Assembly: GCF_963576615.1 (NCBI RefSeq)
Contig: NC_088716.1
Location: forward strand, 3,658,001 to 3,722,000
Source: Watersipora subatra
Taxonomy: Eukaryota; Bryozoa; Gymnolaemata; Cheilostomatida; Watersiporidae
Direction of reading: 5' to 3'
Length of the DNA stretch: 64,000 nucleotides
In this document: piece after piece, positions 35,036 through 47,700 of the stretch
How the letters are laid out: each line of letters opens with the position of its first letter
How positions within the stretch are numbered: position 1 is the first letter of the stretch
Notes under the pieces: generated by a model
What the model was told of the DNA's origin: nothing
Databases searched by the model: none
What the model saw: the letters and a program-made list of their open reading frames with translations, nothing else
Program-made: the position numbers and the translations under genes

Positions 35036-35309
35036 ACTCTAAGGCAGGATTGAAATCCTGTTACAAATGCTTCAGCCAATGATCCTAAATTGTTTAATGA
35101 AAACCTATTTCACCAACAGTGTTGCCTAATGTCAGGATTTTGAAGCTACTGTATAGTTGTGGAGCTTCTCTAGATCACATGCAAGTCAGCAATCTTGAAC
35201 CAGCGGTAGAAGGTCATCAAAACTGTTTTGGGTCGCTAAAGTTTAACTATATTAGTGAGAGTTCATCAATTATTTTGGTTGACTGAACCAACTATCAAGT
35301 CAGTGTTTT

Positions 35310-35588
35310 TTAGAATTTAAAATAGGCGATCATGTGTCGAGGTAGTTGGGTTTTGGAAAAGTTTTTTATTGCCTTTATCAAAAATGTATATAAAGAACCG
35401 AGGAAATTGGCGGTTGGTTTGGTAAGGGTAAAGTAGGCAAGACTGAGTTTGTCATGATAGAGTTTGTCAACCCATTGCTTTTGGGGTGACCATAGATATG
35501 GTATACCATTGATGACCAAAACATTTGAACCAAGTGTTTGGAGATGATAGATGGTTTCTAATAAGCTAGTAAAGAAGATTTGGGGCAT
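35310..35588 (-). CDS. Unrecognised open frame, about 92 residues
   Basis: From an ATG at 35588 the frame reads MPQIFFTSLLETIYHLQTLG, then SNVLVINGIPYLWS and VDKLYHDKLSLAYFTLTKP, and stops at 35310. The residue mix looks protein-like rather than random. No family is recognised. There is a stop shortly upstream and no convincing splice site. It could be an exon, a transposon fragment or chance. Confidence 0.25.
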   Translation of the reverse strand: MPQIFFTSLLETIYHLQTLGSNVLVINGIPYLWSPQKQWVDKLYHDKLSLAYFTLTKPTANFLGSLYTFLIKAIKNFSKTQLPRHMIAYFKF

Positions 35589-35974
35589 TTGATGATTATT
35601 ATTGGTTTTTCTTGGGTATTTTTTGAGAATGTTGCATGTCAAATTTTAGTTTATTTACATTTAAATGTTATTAAATAAATTTATGCGCGGTTTTCATGGT
35701 TTTACAGATCCACAAAATAATTGCGATGTTATGCCATATATTTTTATGATTTTAATTTTATATGTAATACACGTCATATTTGTAATAAAATGATACATTT
35801 ATATTCGACAATCAATGAATATGAGTTTAACCCAGATGATTCATCGATGTTGTGACACTGGATGTTTCAGTGACATAATTTTTTTTGTTTGGTAAAGTTT
35901 CCATCCATAACATGTTTCTCTTCGCATTGCCATCTCAATACAAAGAGTTGAGGGAAGTTGAGACGTTTTGGTGA

Positions 35975-36330
35975 CATGTATATGTTTCCAGTGACATGTA
36001 TATGTTTCCAGTAACATGTATATGTTTCCAGTAACATGTATATGTTTATAGTGACATGTATATGTTTCCAGTGACATTATATGTTTCCAGTGACATGTAT
36101 ACATGTATGTTTCCAGTGACATGTATATGTTTCCAGTGACATGTATGTTTCCAGTGACATGTATATGTTTCCAGTGACATGTATATGTTTCCAGTGACAT
36201 GTATATGTTTCCAGTAACATGTATATGTTTCCATTAACATGTATATGTTTATAGTGACATATGTTTCCAGTGACATGTATATGTTTCTAGTGACATGTAT
36301 ATGTTTCCAGTGACATGTATATGTTTCCAG
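35975..36330. repeat. 20-bp minisatellite with variants
   Basis: Unit GTGACATGTATATGTTTCCA, about 19 copies, some shortened or with AACATG in place of GACATG. Confidence 0.95.
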
Positions 36331-36335
36331 TTCTG

Positions 36336-37820
36336 CCTTCATCTCCTGCCTAGCATTTATAAGAAAGTTTTGCATATATCAAATTTTTCCAAACTCCCAT
36401 CGATGTCCCATCGCTAACTCATATTCCTAACCCTGAAGTTCATGAAGAGCATGTTATGTATTAGGAGTTAGTGATGACACAATAAGCACTCTACTATTTA
36501 GTTCTACTGCGAACTTCTCTAATTACCCACAACATCAAGTACTTAACTGTTGATTGGTTGACTGAAGTACTCGATCTGGTTGTAGTTTAGCGAGCCCATT
36601 TAATTACTAGTTGAAGATGATTAGTTGATGAGGTCAAATATTATAACCATTTTTGTTGTTATGAGGAACGCCATTTGCCTTTTTATGCTCTTCTTGGCTT
36701 GAAATCTTTTGTTGTTTTTCCTTTTATGATTTAGTAAAAGCTTTAGGTTAGAAAGCTTTTGGATTTTGTTTTGAAGCCACACAAACAAAATGGCATCAAA
36801 AGCTGTCAGTGGCTGAACTGTACATGAATTGGGTAAATTATTACTTTGGCTGAAATGAATGGAGTTGAGTAAAGTTCAGATTACTGGTGTTTCCTGTACT
36901 AAAATGTTAGAACATTTAGTCTGAAAATGTGCTAAAATCTATTCTTCTCACCTAAATTCATTTCATATAATAATATTCACAGCTAAATATCTTTAAAAGA
37001 AACCCCATTGTAAAAAAACAAGTCAAATAGCTGTATAGTAATTCATATCTATACATAATGCAGTAAGTTGTTATATAAACAATGTCATGTGTTAAGAGCT
37101 AGGACAAAACTTGGGTTGTTAAACCTGCACAGTTCAAACCGTAATGTTAGTAGTTGCCTGTATTTTTAAGTTGAAATGCGACTGCATTCTTACCTCAACA
37201 TACAAGTTTAATGTGTTTGGGGCTGAGCTTGTGTGTGAGTTTTCTTGTATCTCAAAGTCAATTTTCCTATATAAAATAACTAAATACGGATTGAGCCGTT
37301 CCCATCCTCGGCTTGGCTCTTTTTGCCTCGTATTCAGACTCACTTTCACTTTTAGCCTGCCTTTTTCACATCCTTTATGATCCGATGGGAAAGGCGGAGC
37401 GATGCTGTTCTCGTAAGCAGCCTCTCGCGTACTTGGCTACCTAGCAGCCGCATCAAGAACTCTCTTGTATGCTCGTATTTCAAATTTGTCTCATATCGCA
37501 AGGCAAAAACTTGCTTGGAATTTTGCTCGTATTTCAAATTAGTCATAAGCTAGGACACTCGTATATCGAGGCATGACTGCTCTTACGATCTTGGCTGGAA
37601 TTCGAGTGCTTTGACTTCCAAAGTTGCATTTGAGCAGATTTAAGTCTAACTTTTCATAGTGGGTAATGTACGTATAGCTTCTTGGTCACTGCAAAAGTTG
37701 TTTCATTTTTTGTGATGTTGAAACCTCAAATTTTATTTGTGCCCAATCAGCTGACCCTTCGATTCCTCTAGAGCTATTAAGATACTATTAATCCTGTCAC
37801 TGGCCACTTCTATTTTCAGC
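36336..37820. other. 5' flank of the RNase T2 gene
   Basis: No gene seen. A strong AG acceptor after TTCTATTTTC at 37820 lies 14 bp before the RNase T2 start codon, so a non-coding first exon probably lies in this stretch. 37560-37590 (TATATCGAGGCATGACTG) resembles the end of a Tigger-like element; a similar end lies at 54046-54068. Confidence 0.45.
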
Positions 37821-37833
37821 CTATCCGGATAAG

Positions 37834-40800
37834 ATGTCACAACTTCTTTTATCAACTCTGTTGGTTCTGTCTGTGTTTCAACCGGCAGCAATGTACTACT
37901 TCACTCACTATGTGTATGCTCAGCAATGGCCTGCAGCTTTCTGCATGTAAGTACCAAGTTATTAGCTATATACTGTTGGCGCTCCTATAACGTATACCCC
38001 CTATAACGTATACCTCCTATAACATATGCCTCCTATAACATATACCTCCTATAACGTATACCTCCTATAACGTATACCTCCTATAACGTATGCCTCCTAT
38101 AACGTATGCCTCCTATAACGTATACCTCCTATAACGTAAATTTCAGATAATCTGAATAGTTCATGTGAAGTTTTTGCTTCGTAATACGTAAAAAATTCCA
38201 TATAATGTGAAATGTTGAGTTGGGCGAGCTCTCAAATTCAATTTGAATGGTAACCTATCTCGCCGCACTTGCGAAAGAAAATCGGCGTGTGTATAACACT
38301 CTATCTATTGTATATACAAGTCTCGTGACATTCTAGTTCATCGTCATATATTTTCTGACGTGTCGACAAAACAGAGAATAGGTAGCTGCACAATTGTTCA
38401 TAAATACTTGAAGGCGATCGATTGGTGCCGGTGTTACGACGTCAGTCTGAAAATCTGAATGTCATTAGTTGGAGTATCGTTGAAAGTTCTTTTTTATCCT
38501 AACCTTGACCCCTGGATACAGATAGATGATGAACAGGTGAACACCACTCTTTTTATATTTTTGGTTAGTTTTACTTTGCAGAATAAACTTTGCTGTTTAG
38601 AAAAGAAACCAAATCGTTGTAAATGAAGTCGAAGATGTACAGTCCCCATCAGCTTATTGGAAATTACTGCAATCACTATCTATAAAACCAGCAAAATTCA
38701 CACAAAAAAAACGAGAAAAGTTGTCGATGCAAACCTATAATACTACAGTTATGATACAGCCCACAAATTAAAAAAAATTAAGTCTAGGTTTTTTCTTTTT
38801 GTATGGCTAAAGGGGTGTTTGGAAAAATCTTGTAACGATTTAGGCAATTCACTTGTATATTACTGTTCTTATAACGTAAAATCCCTATACCGTAAACGTT
38901 CCTGGAGCAGATTACTTACGTGGTAGGAGCGCCTACTGAAAGAGAGTTGCGAAGTTAGTTGTTGAGAAATTATTTGTATTAACGTAAAAGCAGTTGTGAA
39001 ATTATCATTGTATGTCTCTGATGTTGTCACCCGTATGTGTCTGGTGTTATCTCTTGTATGTGTTTGAATGTTCTATGGTAGGTGAATAATAATTGAATGG
39101 TTATGCTCTTATTTCTGTACCCTCCAGGTGTGAGCGCAACTGATATGGACCAGGTGGGTCAGTGGTTCTGCATATTTCTTATCATTTGTAAAGTTGCTGT
39201 ACACATAGCTTCCTGTTAGAGTTAGAGACCAAGCTGCTGTTGTTTTTAGATAAACTGCACCTCTAGAAATTTGCTATACTGGATGGGCTATATATATTGA
39301 ATGGGCTATATATATTGGATGGGCTATATATATTGGACGGGCTATATATATATATTGGATGGGCTATATATACCCTACAGTATGAATTTATTCGCGGAGT
39401 TATATTTCACGAAAATTGCCTTTTCATGCATATTCGCAGATTAATTTATTTGCGGCTGAAAACTGCTACTCTCTATGAAGAGTTAACTCTATTACCTCTA
39501 CCAATAGAGTCTACCAATACGTCTACCCTACGCATGCGCGCATTGCGTGTTTCGTTTTCTATTTAGCTTAAAACTACGGGTGGATCGTGCTAAGGCGGGA
39601 CAGCTAAGCTATAAATTTTTTGCTGCGTTCAGAGGTTTTTACGAATATTCATAGATTTGGAGGCCTTTGATGAACCAACAATTTGTGGTAAGTAATGAGT
39701 TTTTTCAAATCCATTTACTAAATTAGTTGAATTTTACTTTGGTTCTTCGGTAAAACGCAATATTTATTTTTTCCATCCCTACCGCTTCATTATTTGTTTT
39801 AGTGTGAGAGAGATTTTTCATCATACACGCAAGCACAATACTGCAAGGGTGGTATATGTCATTCTTAGAAGATCACCAATCATTCAGGGAAGTCTGGAAA
39901 TTGAGGTAGAAGTGACCGCAGCTACTTACGAGGAGAATATATCTGTTTTAAAAAAGAAACAAAAACGCCTTTACTAGCACAAATCTTTGGCCAACCTGCA
40001 GAACTTTTGCAATAGTAAGCCACGAAGAGAATTCTGATGATAACTTCCTTACCAGCCATGTAGTAGCGAGAGAATTGCCTCTAACATCTACCCAAGACAG
40101 TGACAGCGATATAGAGCTGCTATTACCAAAATAACTAGTCAGAGAGCACCATCACACGCTAGTATTCACTTATCAAGAGTATCAGTTTAATTTTATTGCT
40201 TTAGACAACTGCCATATAGACTAAACTGTTTGTATTTACTCCATTCATCGTTTGTAATATTTTATTTGTATTTGAAATATTTTATTTGTACACTCAAGTT
40301 TGTAATAAATTATAATATATCTATACATGAAATAAAATATATAATTTAATCATGTTTGCTGCAGCGATATCAAGGAGTTGTTGTCGATGAAGACAGTGTC
40401 GTATAGTTTCACAGAGTCCCGTGACCAAAAGCCGGAAACAAAAACGTCCGATTCCAAACAAACCCGATCGACATACTGATCTCTAATGGAATATTCTTAC
40501 CTCGCTCTCAACATCTCACTCTTTTGCATTTACTTTACTTTGTTACAAAAAATCATTAGTCGTTTCTTGTAGAGAATTTTGTCCTTTTTCAAATGGTGTA
40601 TAATACAATAATCAAATTCAAAGGGACTGCCAATGGTAGTAATTTTTGTTGGTTAGTGTTGCGGCATCTCCATTATAACTTATATAAAACAATAGTGGGC
40701 GCGGCTTGTTTGCTTGGAGCCGTGCGAGCTTCGATATGCGCATTCGTTAGCAGCAAAACTCTGTGAAGTTATACAGCTCTGTACTGTCAGAGTCATATAG

Positions 40801-43800
40801 CTTTAAAAAGTCTCGCGACCAAAACCGGAAACAAAAACGTCCGATTCCAAACAAACTCGATCGACATACTGATCTATAATGGAATATTCATACCTCACTC
40901 TCAATACCGCTCTTTTTTGCATTTACTTTACGTTTTTACAAAAACGTTGTTAGCACCTTTTTGTAGGAAATTTTGTTTTCTTTCAGATGGTTTATGATAC
41001 AACAATCAATTTCAAAATGACTGCTAATGGGAGTAGTTTTTGTTGATTGATGTTGCGACCTCTCCATTATAACTTATATAAAAATAGTAGGCGTGGCCTG
41101 TTTGTTTGGAATCGAGCGAGATCCCGTATACGCTTCTGTTAGTCGCGGGACTCTGTGAAACTATACGGCTCTGGATGAAGAGGGTCTAGATTGACTGGTT
41201 GCTTCTCTGCCAATATTCCTGCCTTGATGAATATTACTACTTGTCTCTAGTTTTCGTAATCGGAGTAGGTTGTTTCATTCTCAATTTGCAGTAAACACAA
41301 AAAAGAAAAAAATATTAAAGTGTTACGGAAGTAAAAAAAACAATAGCTGAAGTATTTAATGACAGCGATCAGTTTTTAAACAAAAGAATTAACTAATGCA
41401 GTTAATTATGGAAAAACGTATCTGCACTGCAAATCAAATACATACCAAAATGTCCAGATCAGAATCATGATCGTCCTCAACTTCGGTATTAGAGATTGAT
41501 GGGGTTGATTTCAATGTAAAAAGACTAGGAGAGATTTTTTGCGATGATGAAGCCATGCCGAATAACTTGTGAAAACCTTGAATAATTTTGTAAAGAAGTT
41601 CGATGCAATGGCAATAAAACTCGAAGCCCGGCGATGATTTTAAAGAAGTTTTGGAACTCGGCTACGTTTAGTACTTCTGTCTAGCGGCTATTTTTGCGAT
41701 GACGCCATTCTGCATATCTTGTGACAACCTTGAATAATTTTGTAAAGAAATGTGATGCATTGGCAATGGTGTTAGCTCAAAGCCCAGGCAATGATTTTAA
41801 AAATGTTTTGGAACTCAACTACGTTTAGTATTTATATTAAAAACTAGCCTAGCAGCTAGTTTTTAATTTGATGCAGTAGTTATTTTCCCTTGTAATTAAA
41901 AATAGAACTAATTATTCACAGAATTTAATAATTCGCGGAATTGATTGTTCGCGAAATCGCGAATTTTTATACCCAACGAATATTTTCATCCTGTAGGGTA
42001 TCGGATGGGCTATATATATCGGATGTGCTATATCTATCGGATGGGCTATATATATATCGGATGGGCTATATATATCGAATGGGCTATATATATATCGGAT
42101 GGACTATATATATATATTGGATGGGCTACATACATTGGATAGGCTATATATATTGAATGGGCTATATATATTGGATGGGCTATATATATGAAATGGGCTA
42201 TATATATTGAATGGGCTATATATATTGGATGGGCTATATATATTGAATATGCTATATATATTGGATGGGCTATATATATCGGATGGGCTATATATATCGG
42301 ATGGGCTATATATATATTGGATGGGCTATATATATCGGATGGGCTTTATATATATTGGATGGGCTATATATATCAGATGGGCTATATATATATTGGTTGG
42401 GCTATATATATATTGGATGGGCTATATATATTGGATGGGCTATATATACATTGGATGGGCTATATATACATTGGATGGGCTATATATATTGGATGGGCTA
42501 TATATATTGGATGGGCTATATATATTGGATGGGCTATATATATTGGATCGGCTATATATATATACAGTCAAACATGGATAACTCGTCCACGGATAGCTCG
42601 AACACATGGTTAATTCGAACATTTCCTTTGGTCCGTTCCCACGTAATGATAAATTGCTATAGATAACTCGAACTCAACACTGTTAATTCGAACTGTTTTT
42701 TTGCCCAACAGCTACCGAAACGGTTGTTTTCGCTTTAGAAAATCACTTTATTCAAAGCCATAGAGGTAAACTTCATCTTTTCGTAATTCATAAGCGTCGT
42801 TATTACCACCATCGGCAAAATATTTTTGTCAACGACTTTTCTAAAAGTTTGGTGAAATTTGATTTATACTGCGATACGATGAATAGCACGGGCTAGCCGG
42901 GTCACGCCCGCAAGAATTTTCGCCATGCACATAAAAACAAAAATCGCATGTTGTTTTGTATGTGCGTGGCGAAAATCCTTGAGTGCGTGACTCGGCTAGC
43001 CCGTGATGAATAGTTTTCCGACGTTGATTCCGTGTTGAATCAACGTCGGAATGTTGAATGTTTAAAACGCCTTAAAAAATGTTGTAATTAAACGTATACG
43101 TTGTCTGAGCTACAAAAAACTATTCATCGTTTGACCTAAACACAGAATACGTGTGTACATTCAATAAGTATCTATTAAAAAAGCGTGAGTGATATAGAAT
43201 GTACCGTAAAACCTCGTACAACTTCTAATTGAACTGCCTCGGAGTGTTGCTCTTAACGAATCCCAGGTAAAGTAAGGTAATCTGCATAAATTTCAAGAAA
43301 AAACGGCAAAATTGATCGTGGGTTATACCCCAAAAGAAAAAAATGTCTTTTCTTTTGAGCATTTCAACAACGATCAAGTTTTGCCAATGTCAATCTGAAA
43401 AACGTCCTGGCAATAACATCACCTCAAACAACAAACCAATCTCAAGTGATAGAAAAATCTCTATACTTTTTCATGAAAACGTTTTAAACTTTACATTAGA
43501 AGCATTTAATTTGAAACAAGCCATTTGTGCTTTTGATTTATATTATAGTTTGTATATGTACATGTATCTACTAATAAATAAGTAAATATATGGACTTGTG
43601 ACAGTGCTCTGATAACTTGAATGCTCTGATAATTCGAACACTTTTGCTCGGTCCCTTGAAGTTCGAGTTATCCATGTTTGACTGTATATTGGATGGGCTA
43701 TATATATTGGATGGGCTATATATATTGGATGGGCTATATATATTGGATGGGCTATATATGTATATTGGATGGGCTATATATATTGGATGGGCTATATATA

Positions 43801-44006
43801 TTGGATAGGCTATATATATATATATTGGATGGGCTATATATATTGGATAGGCTATATATATATATTGGATGGGCTATATATATTGGATAGGCTATATATA
43901 TATATTGGATGGGCTATATATATGGGATGGGCTATATATATTGGATGGGCTATATATATATTGGATGGGCTATATATATTGGATGGGCTATATATATTGG
44001 ATGGGC

Positions 44007-44038
<32 letters not shown>

Positions 44039-44675
44039 GGGCTATATATATATTGGATGGGCTATATATATTGGATGGGCTATATATATATATATATATA
44101 TATATTGGATGGGCTATATATATTGGATAGGCTATATATATATATTGGATGGGCTATATATATGGGATGGGCTATATATATATTGGATGGGCTATATATA
44201 TTGGATAGGCTATATATATATATATTGGATGGGCTATATATATTGGATAGGCTATATATATATATTGGATGGGCTATATATATGGGATGGGCTATATATA
44301 TTGGATGGGCTATATATATATTGGATGGGCTATATATATTGGATGGGCTATATATATTGGATGGGCTATATATATATTGGATGGGCTATATATATTGGAT
44401 GGGCTATATATATATATATTGGATGGGCTATATATATATTGGATGGGCTATATATATATTGGATGGGCTATATATATGGGATGGGCTATATATATATTGG
44501 ATGGGCTATATATATGGGATGGGCTATATATATATTGGATGGGCTATATATATGGGATGGGCTATATATATATTGGATGGGCTATATATATGGGATGGGC
44601 TATATATATATTGGATGGGCTATATATATGGGATGGGCTATATATATATTGGATGGGCTATATATATTGGATGGG

Positions 44676-44746
<71 letters not shown>

Positions 44747-47700
44747 GGGCTACATATATTGGATGGGCTATATATATGGGATGGGCTATATATATATATA
44801 TTGGATGGGCTACATATATGGGATGGGCTATATATATGGGGAACAGATGAAACCAGTTATCTTTGTTTCTATTCTCAATCCCTTTTATTTTATTGCGGAG
44901 AGTTTGAGGTGTCAGCTTTCAGTTTACACAAAGCGATGTTTATGCTGCCAGCACTTTTCTCACAAACATTTCACTGTAGATAATTTTTGGACAATTGCCA
45001 CTTTAAAAGCTATTTAACTACCGCTCTTGTCTGTGAATTTGGATGTTTGACAGATTGATACAGCACGCTGTTGATGTTGTGTTCGCTTAATGTTTGTCAT
45101 TGCTTGAATTCTCTCAAGGTTCAGGGATTACAATGCATGAAAGTCGTATTTAAAATTGAGAGAAATACCATAAACTGGTTGCATCCACCAAAATACATGG
45201 CTGTATTTGATATGACCATCATTACAGGAAGTTGCTAGGCTGTGAAGCGCAACATGTTTTTGAATTGCATTCTATAGCCTTATCTTACAGACAGGACCAG
45301 GAGGAATGTGCTTTTCCCAAGAATATTTCGAGTTGGACTGTTCATGGCCTGTGGCCCTCCGTAAATGAATCTTATCCCGCTGGCTGTAATAATTCCTGGT
45401 CGCTTAACAAATCTACGATTGATCCACTCTTGGATGAAATGAGAGCCAAATGGCCGACTCTGAATTGTGAGATGCTACCATATATCATGTAATAATCTTA
45501 GTGGTAGGCAGAGACAAGACTAAGTGTGCTTTTTGGTTTCGCAACACACTTGCGTACATGTGAGACATTCTGATTTTAGTTGTATACCCCTTGTATTTTT
45601 AGGGAAATTACGGTAGCGTTTGTTGTGATTGATGTACAGTAGATGTACCCCACAATGTAAATAATCCGATTCGAGAATGCTTGTGTTATACGAATTCTAC
45701 TATTCTTTCACATGTATTTTATTTATTGTTTTATTATATTATATTATTATTTATATTTATTGTTGTATTTATTATTTATTTATGCAAAGCATTAAATACA
45801 TGTCAATAGCCTAATCTGTTACAAGACCTTTTTCTGGTGTTCAAAAAAGAACAAAAGCTAAGCCTATCTTCTAAATGTAATGACAGTACAGTAACTGTTG
45901 TATTGTTAGTTTATATTGACAACGTTCTTCTTCACTTTCACTCTGATTATGGTAGTTTTATGGCAGGTTAGTTACGCACACCTTAAATGTAAATTTCAAT
46001 CAATCTCGACAGCAAGGTGTATGCTGCAGAGACAAACAGAAAAATATTTTATATTGTAAAATAAAGTAAAAGAAAAATACATCTTTACCATAATAAGCGT
46101 CTGTCTGTCCATCTGCCTGTCTAAAGCCAGGGTTAGAGGTCAGAATAAAACAACTTTCAACAAGAATCGTGACATTAATCTCGGTAGACCGACTCTAACA
46201 CCTGCGGCAATCAACTACCTTGTAATAATTCTGAATACTTGTGCAGCAACTTATTCTCTGCGCTTTATCGATACACCAGGCGATCTTTCATGGCACACTA
46301 GACTACCGGCGCACTATTATATATTAGAAATACCCTTATGCCTATATTACAATATATTTATAATGAATATTATTATTATATTATATTTAGCAAATAAGTT
46401 TGATGTATGCTGAAAACGTTTTGATTTGTTCGTCAGAAGGAACATATAGGGGATAACTCCAAGTCTATGTGACAAGCACTAGACTAATTGAAATGATTAC
46501 AACATACATGTAGTTCATTTCAAAAGAGATATTTTTTCGATAATCAATCACCCCAAACCCAGCTAGGGTATATTTAAAAAATCTAAAAGCACATTAGTGG
46601 CTGCAGTGCAGTAATCACTCAATTTCGCTGTTAGTCGGGGCCGGCCGACCCAGACGAAAATTCCAAATCCGTGAAATGGGAACTTATAAACTCATCTAAT
46701 AAAACCACTTTTAGGGATGTTTTTCATGGTCGAGGATGTTTGAGAGGCATGATGAAGGATGTTACAAGCACTTTACATATTTTACACAGTGTAATAAAAA
46801 CAGCGAACTGCGATGACTGCTATCACAAATGCTCGCGAAGTTACAGGAATACATAAATCTCTCTAATACTCAGCTGGTGGCCAGATTATGAGAGAGATTT
46901 ATGTATTTTACGTACTTTTGTTTGATTATTTTTATCCAATCTCTATAATTTGTAATTAATATTTTTTTACTGGTGAAGTACTGACAGCGCTTAAGCTGAA
47001 CCCTGAAGTAGCAAGGGATTACTCTAGTGCACTTTAACTCTCAGACCATCTAAATAGAGCTTTGGTGCAAAAGATTATAAATTTTCTTAACAAACAAAGA
47101 CGTATCAGCAAACATCAGGCCTGCTCAAAGTATATATAGACTATGGATTTTACTCTATGGATTTTACTCTATAGGTTTTACTCTATGGATTTTACTCTAT
47201 GGATTTTACTCCATGCATTTTACTCTATGGATTTTACTTTATGGATTTTACTCTATAGATTTTACTCAATTGATTTTAGATGCCTTTTTTACTCATTCTC
47301 TGTGTCTATTTTATTATTGTCAAATTAAAAAAATTATTTTATTGGTAATAAATTAAATTTGAGATCTTTAGTGATGAGCTTTGGAATAAAATTCTATCAA
47401 TTCAGCGACCTTTTTTATCAATAGGAGGTTTTCCTAAGCCGACTGGTGGCTATCACATCATCAGTGCTCCATGTTCTTTTAATGGTCATCCATCTGGTTT
47501 CTAAAACCATTTTCCATAGAACTTCTCAAGTTGCAAGTTGTCTTTCAGCTTATTGGGAAGGCCAAGTCTTCACAATTCATGGTTTCTTGTTCCTTGCATT
47601 CTTAGGTGGGTATCTGTTGTAGTCAATCCTGAGGCAACGTCATGGGAATTCTGGGAGCACGAATGGTCCAAGCATGGGACATGCGCAGCAAACGTCAGCA

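Larger units (their letters stand above)
39277..44840. repeat. TGGATGGGCTATATA minisatellite, three blocks
   Basis: Unit TTGGATGGGCTATATATA (18-22 bp, TA run variable). Blocks 39277-39372, 42001-42564 and 43685-44840 are the same array split by two insertions (39373-41998 and 42565-43684). It includes a pure TA run at 44683-44741. It lies in RNase T2 intron 1. Very long false frames (up to 404 codons) run across it because the units keep frame. Confidence 0.95.

Noticed and set aside
35975-36330. CRISPR-like regular repeats
   Set aside because: Direct head-to-tail minisatellite without spacers, in animal DNA.
43769-45017. Open frames of 382 and 404 codons
   Set aside because: They read only the TGGATGGGCTATATA array (YIYWMG-type repeats) and run on into intron DNA.
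47538-47622. Longer RNase T2 exon 3 starting upstream of 47623
   Set aside because: The extra residues do not fit the family, and the upstream acceptor would break the phase set by the exon 2 donor.
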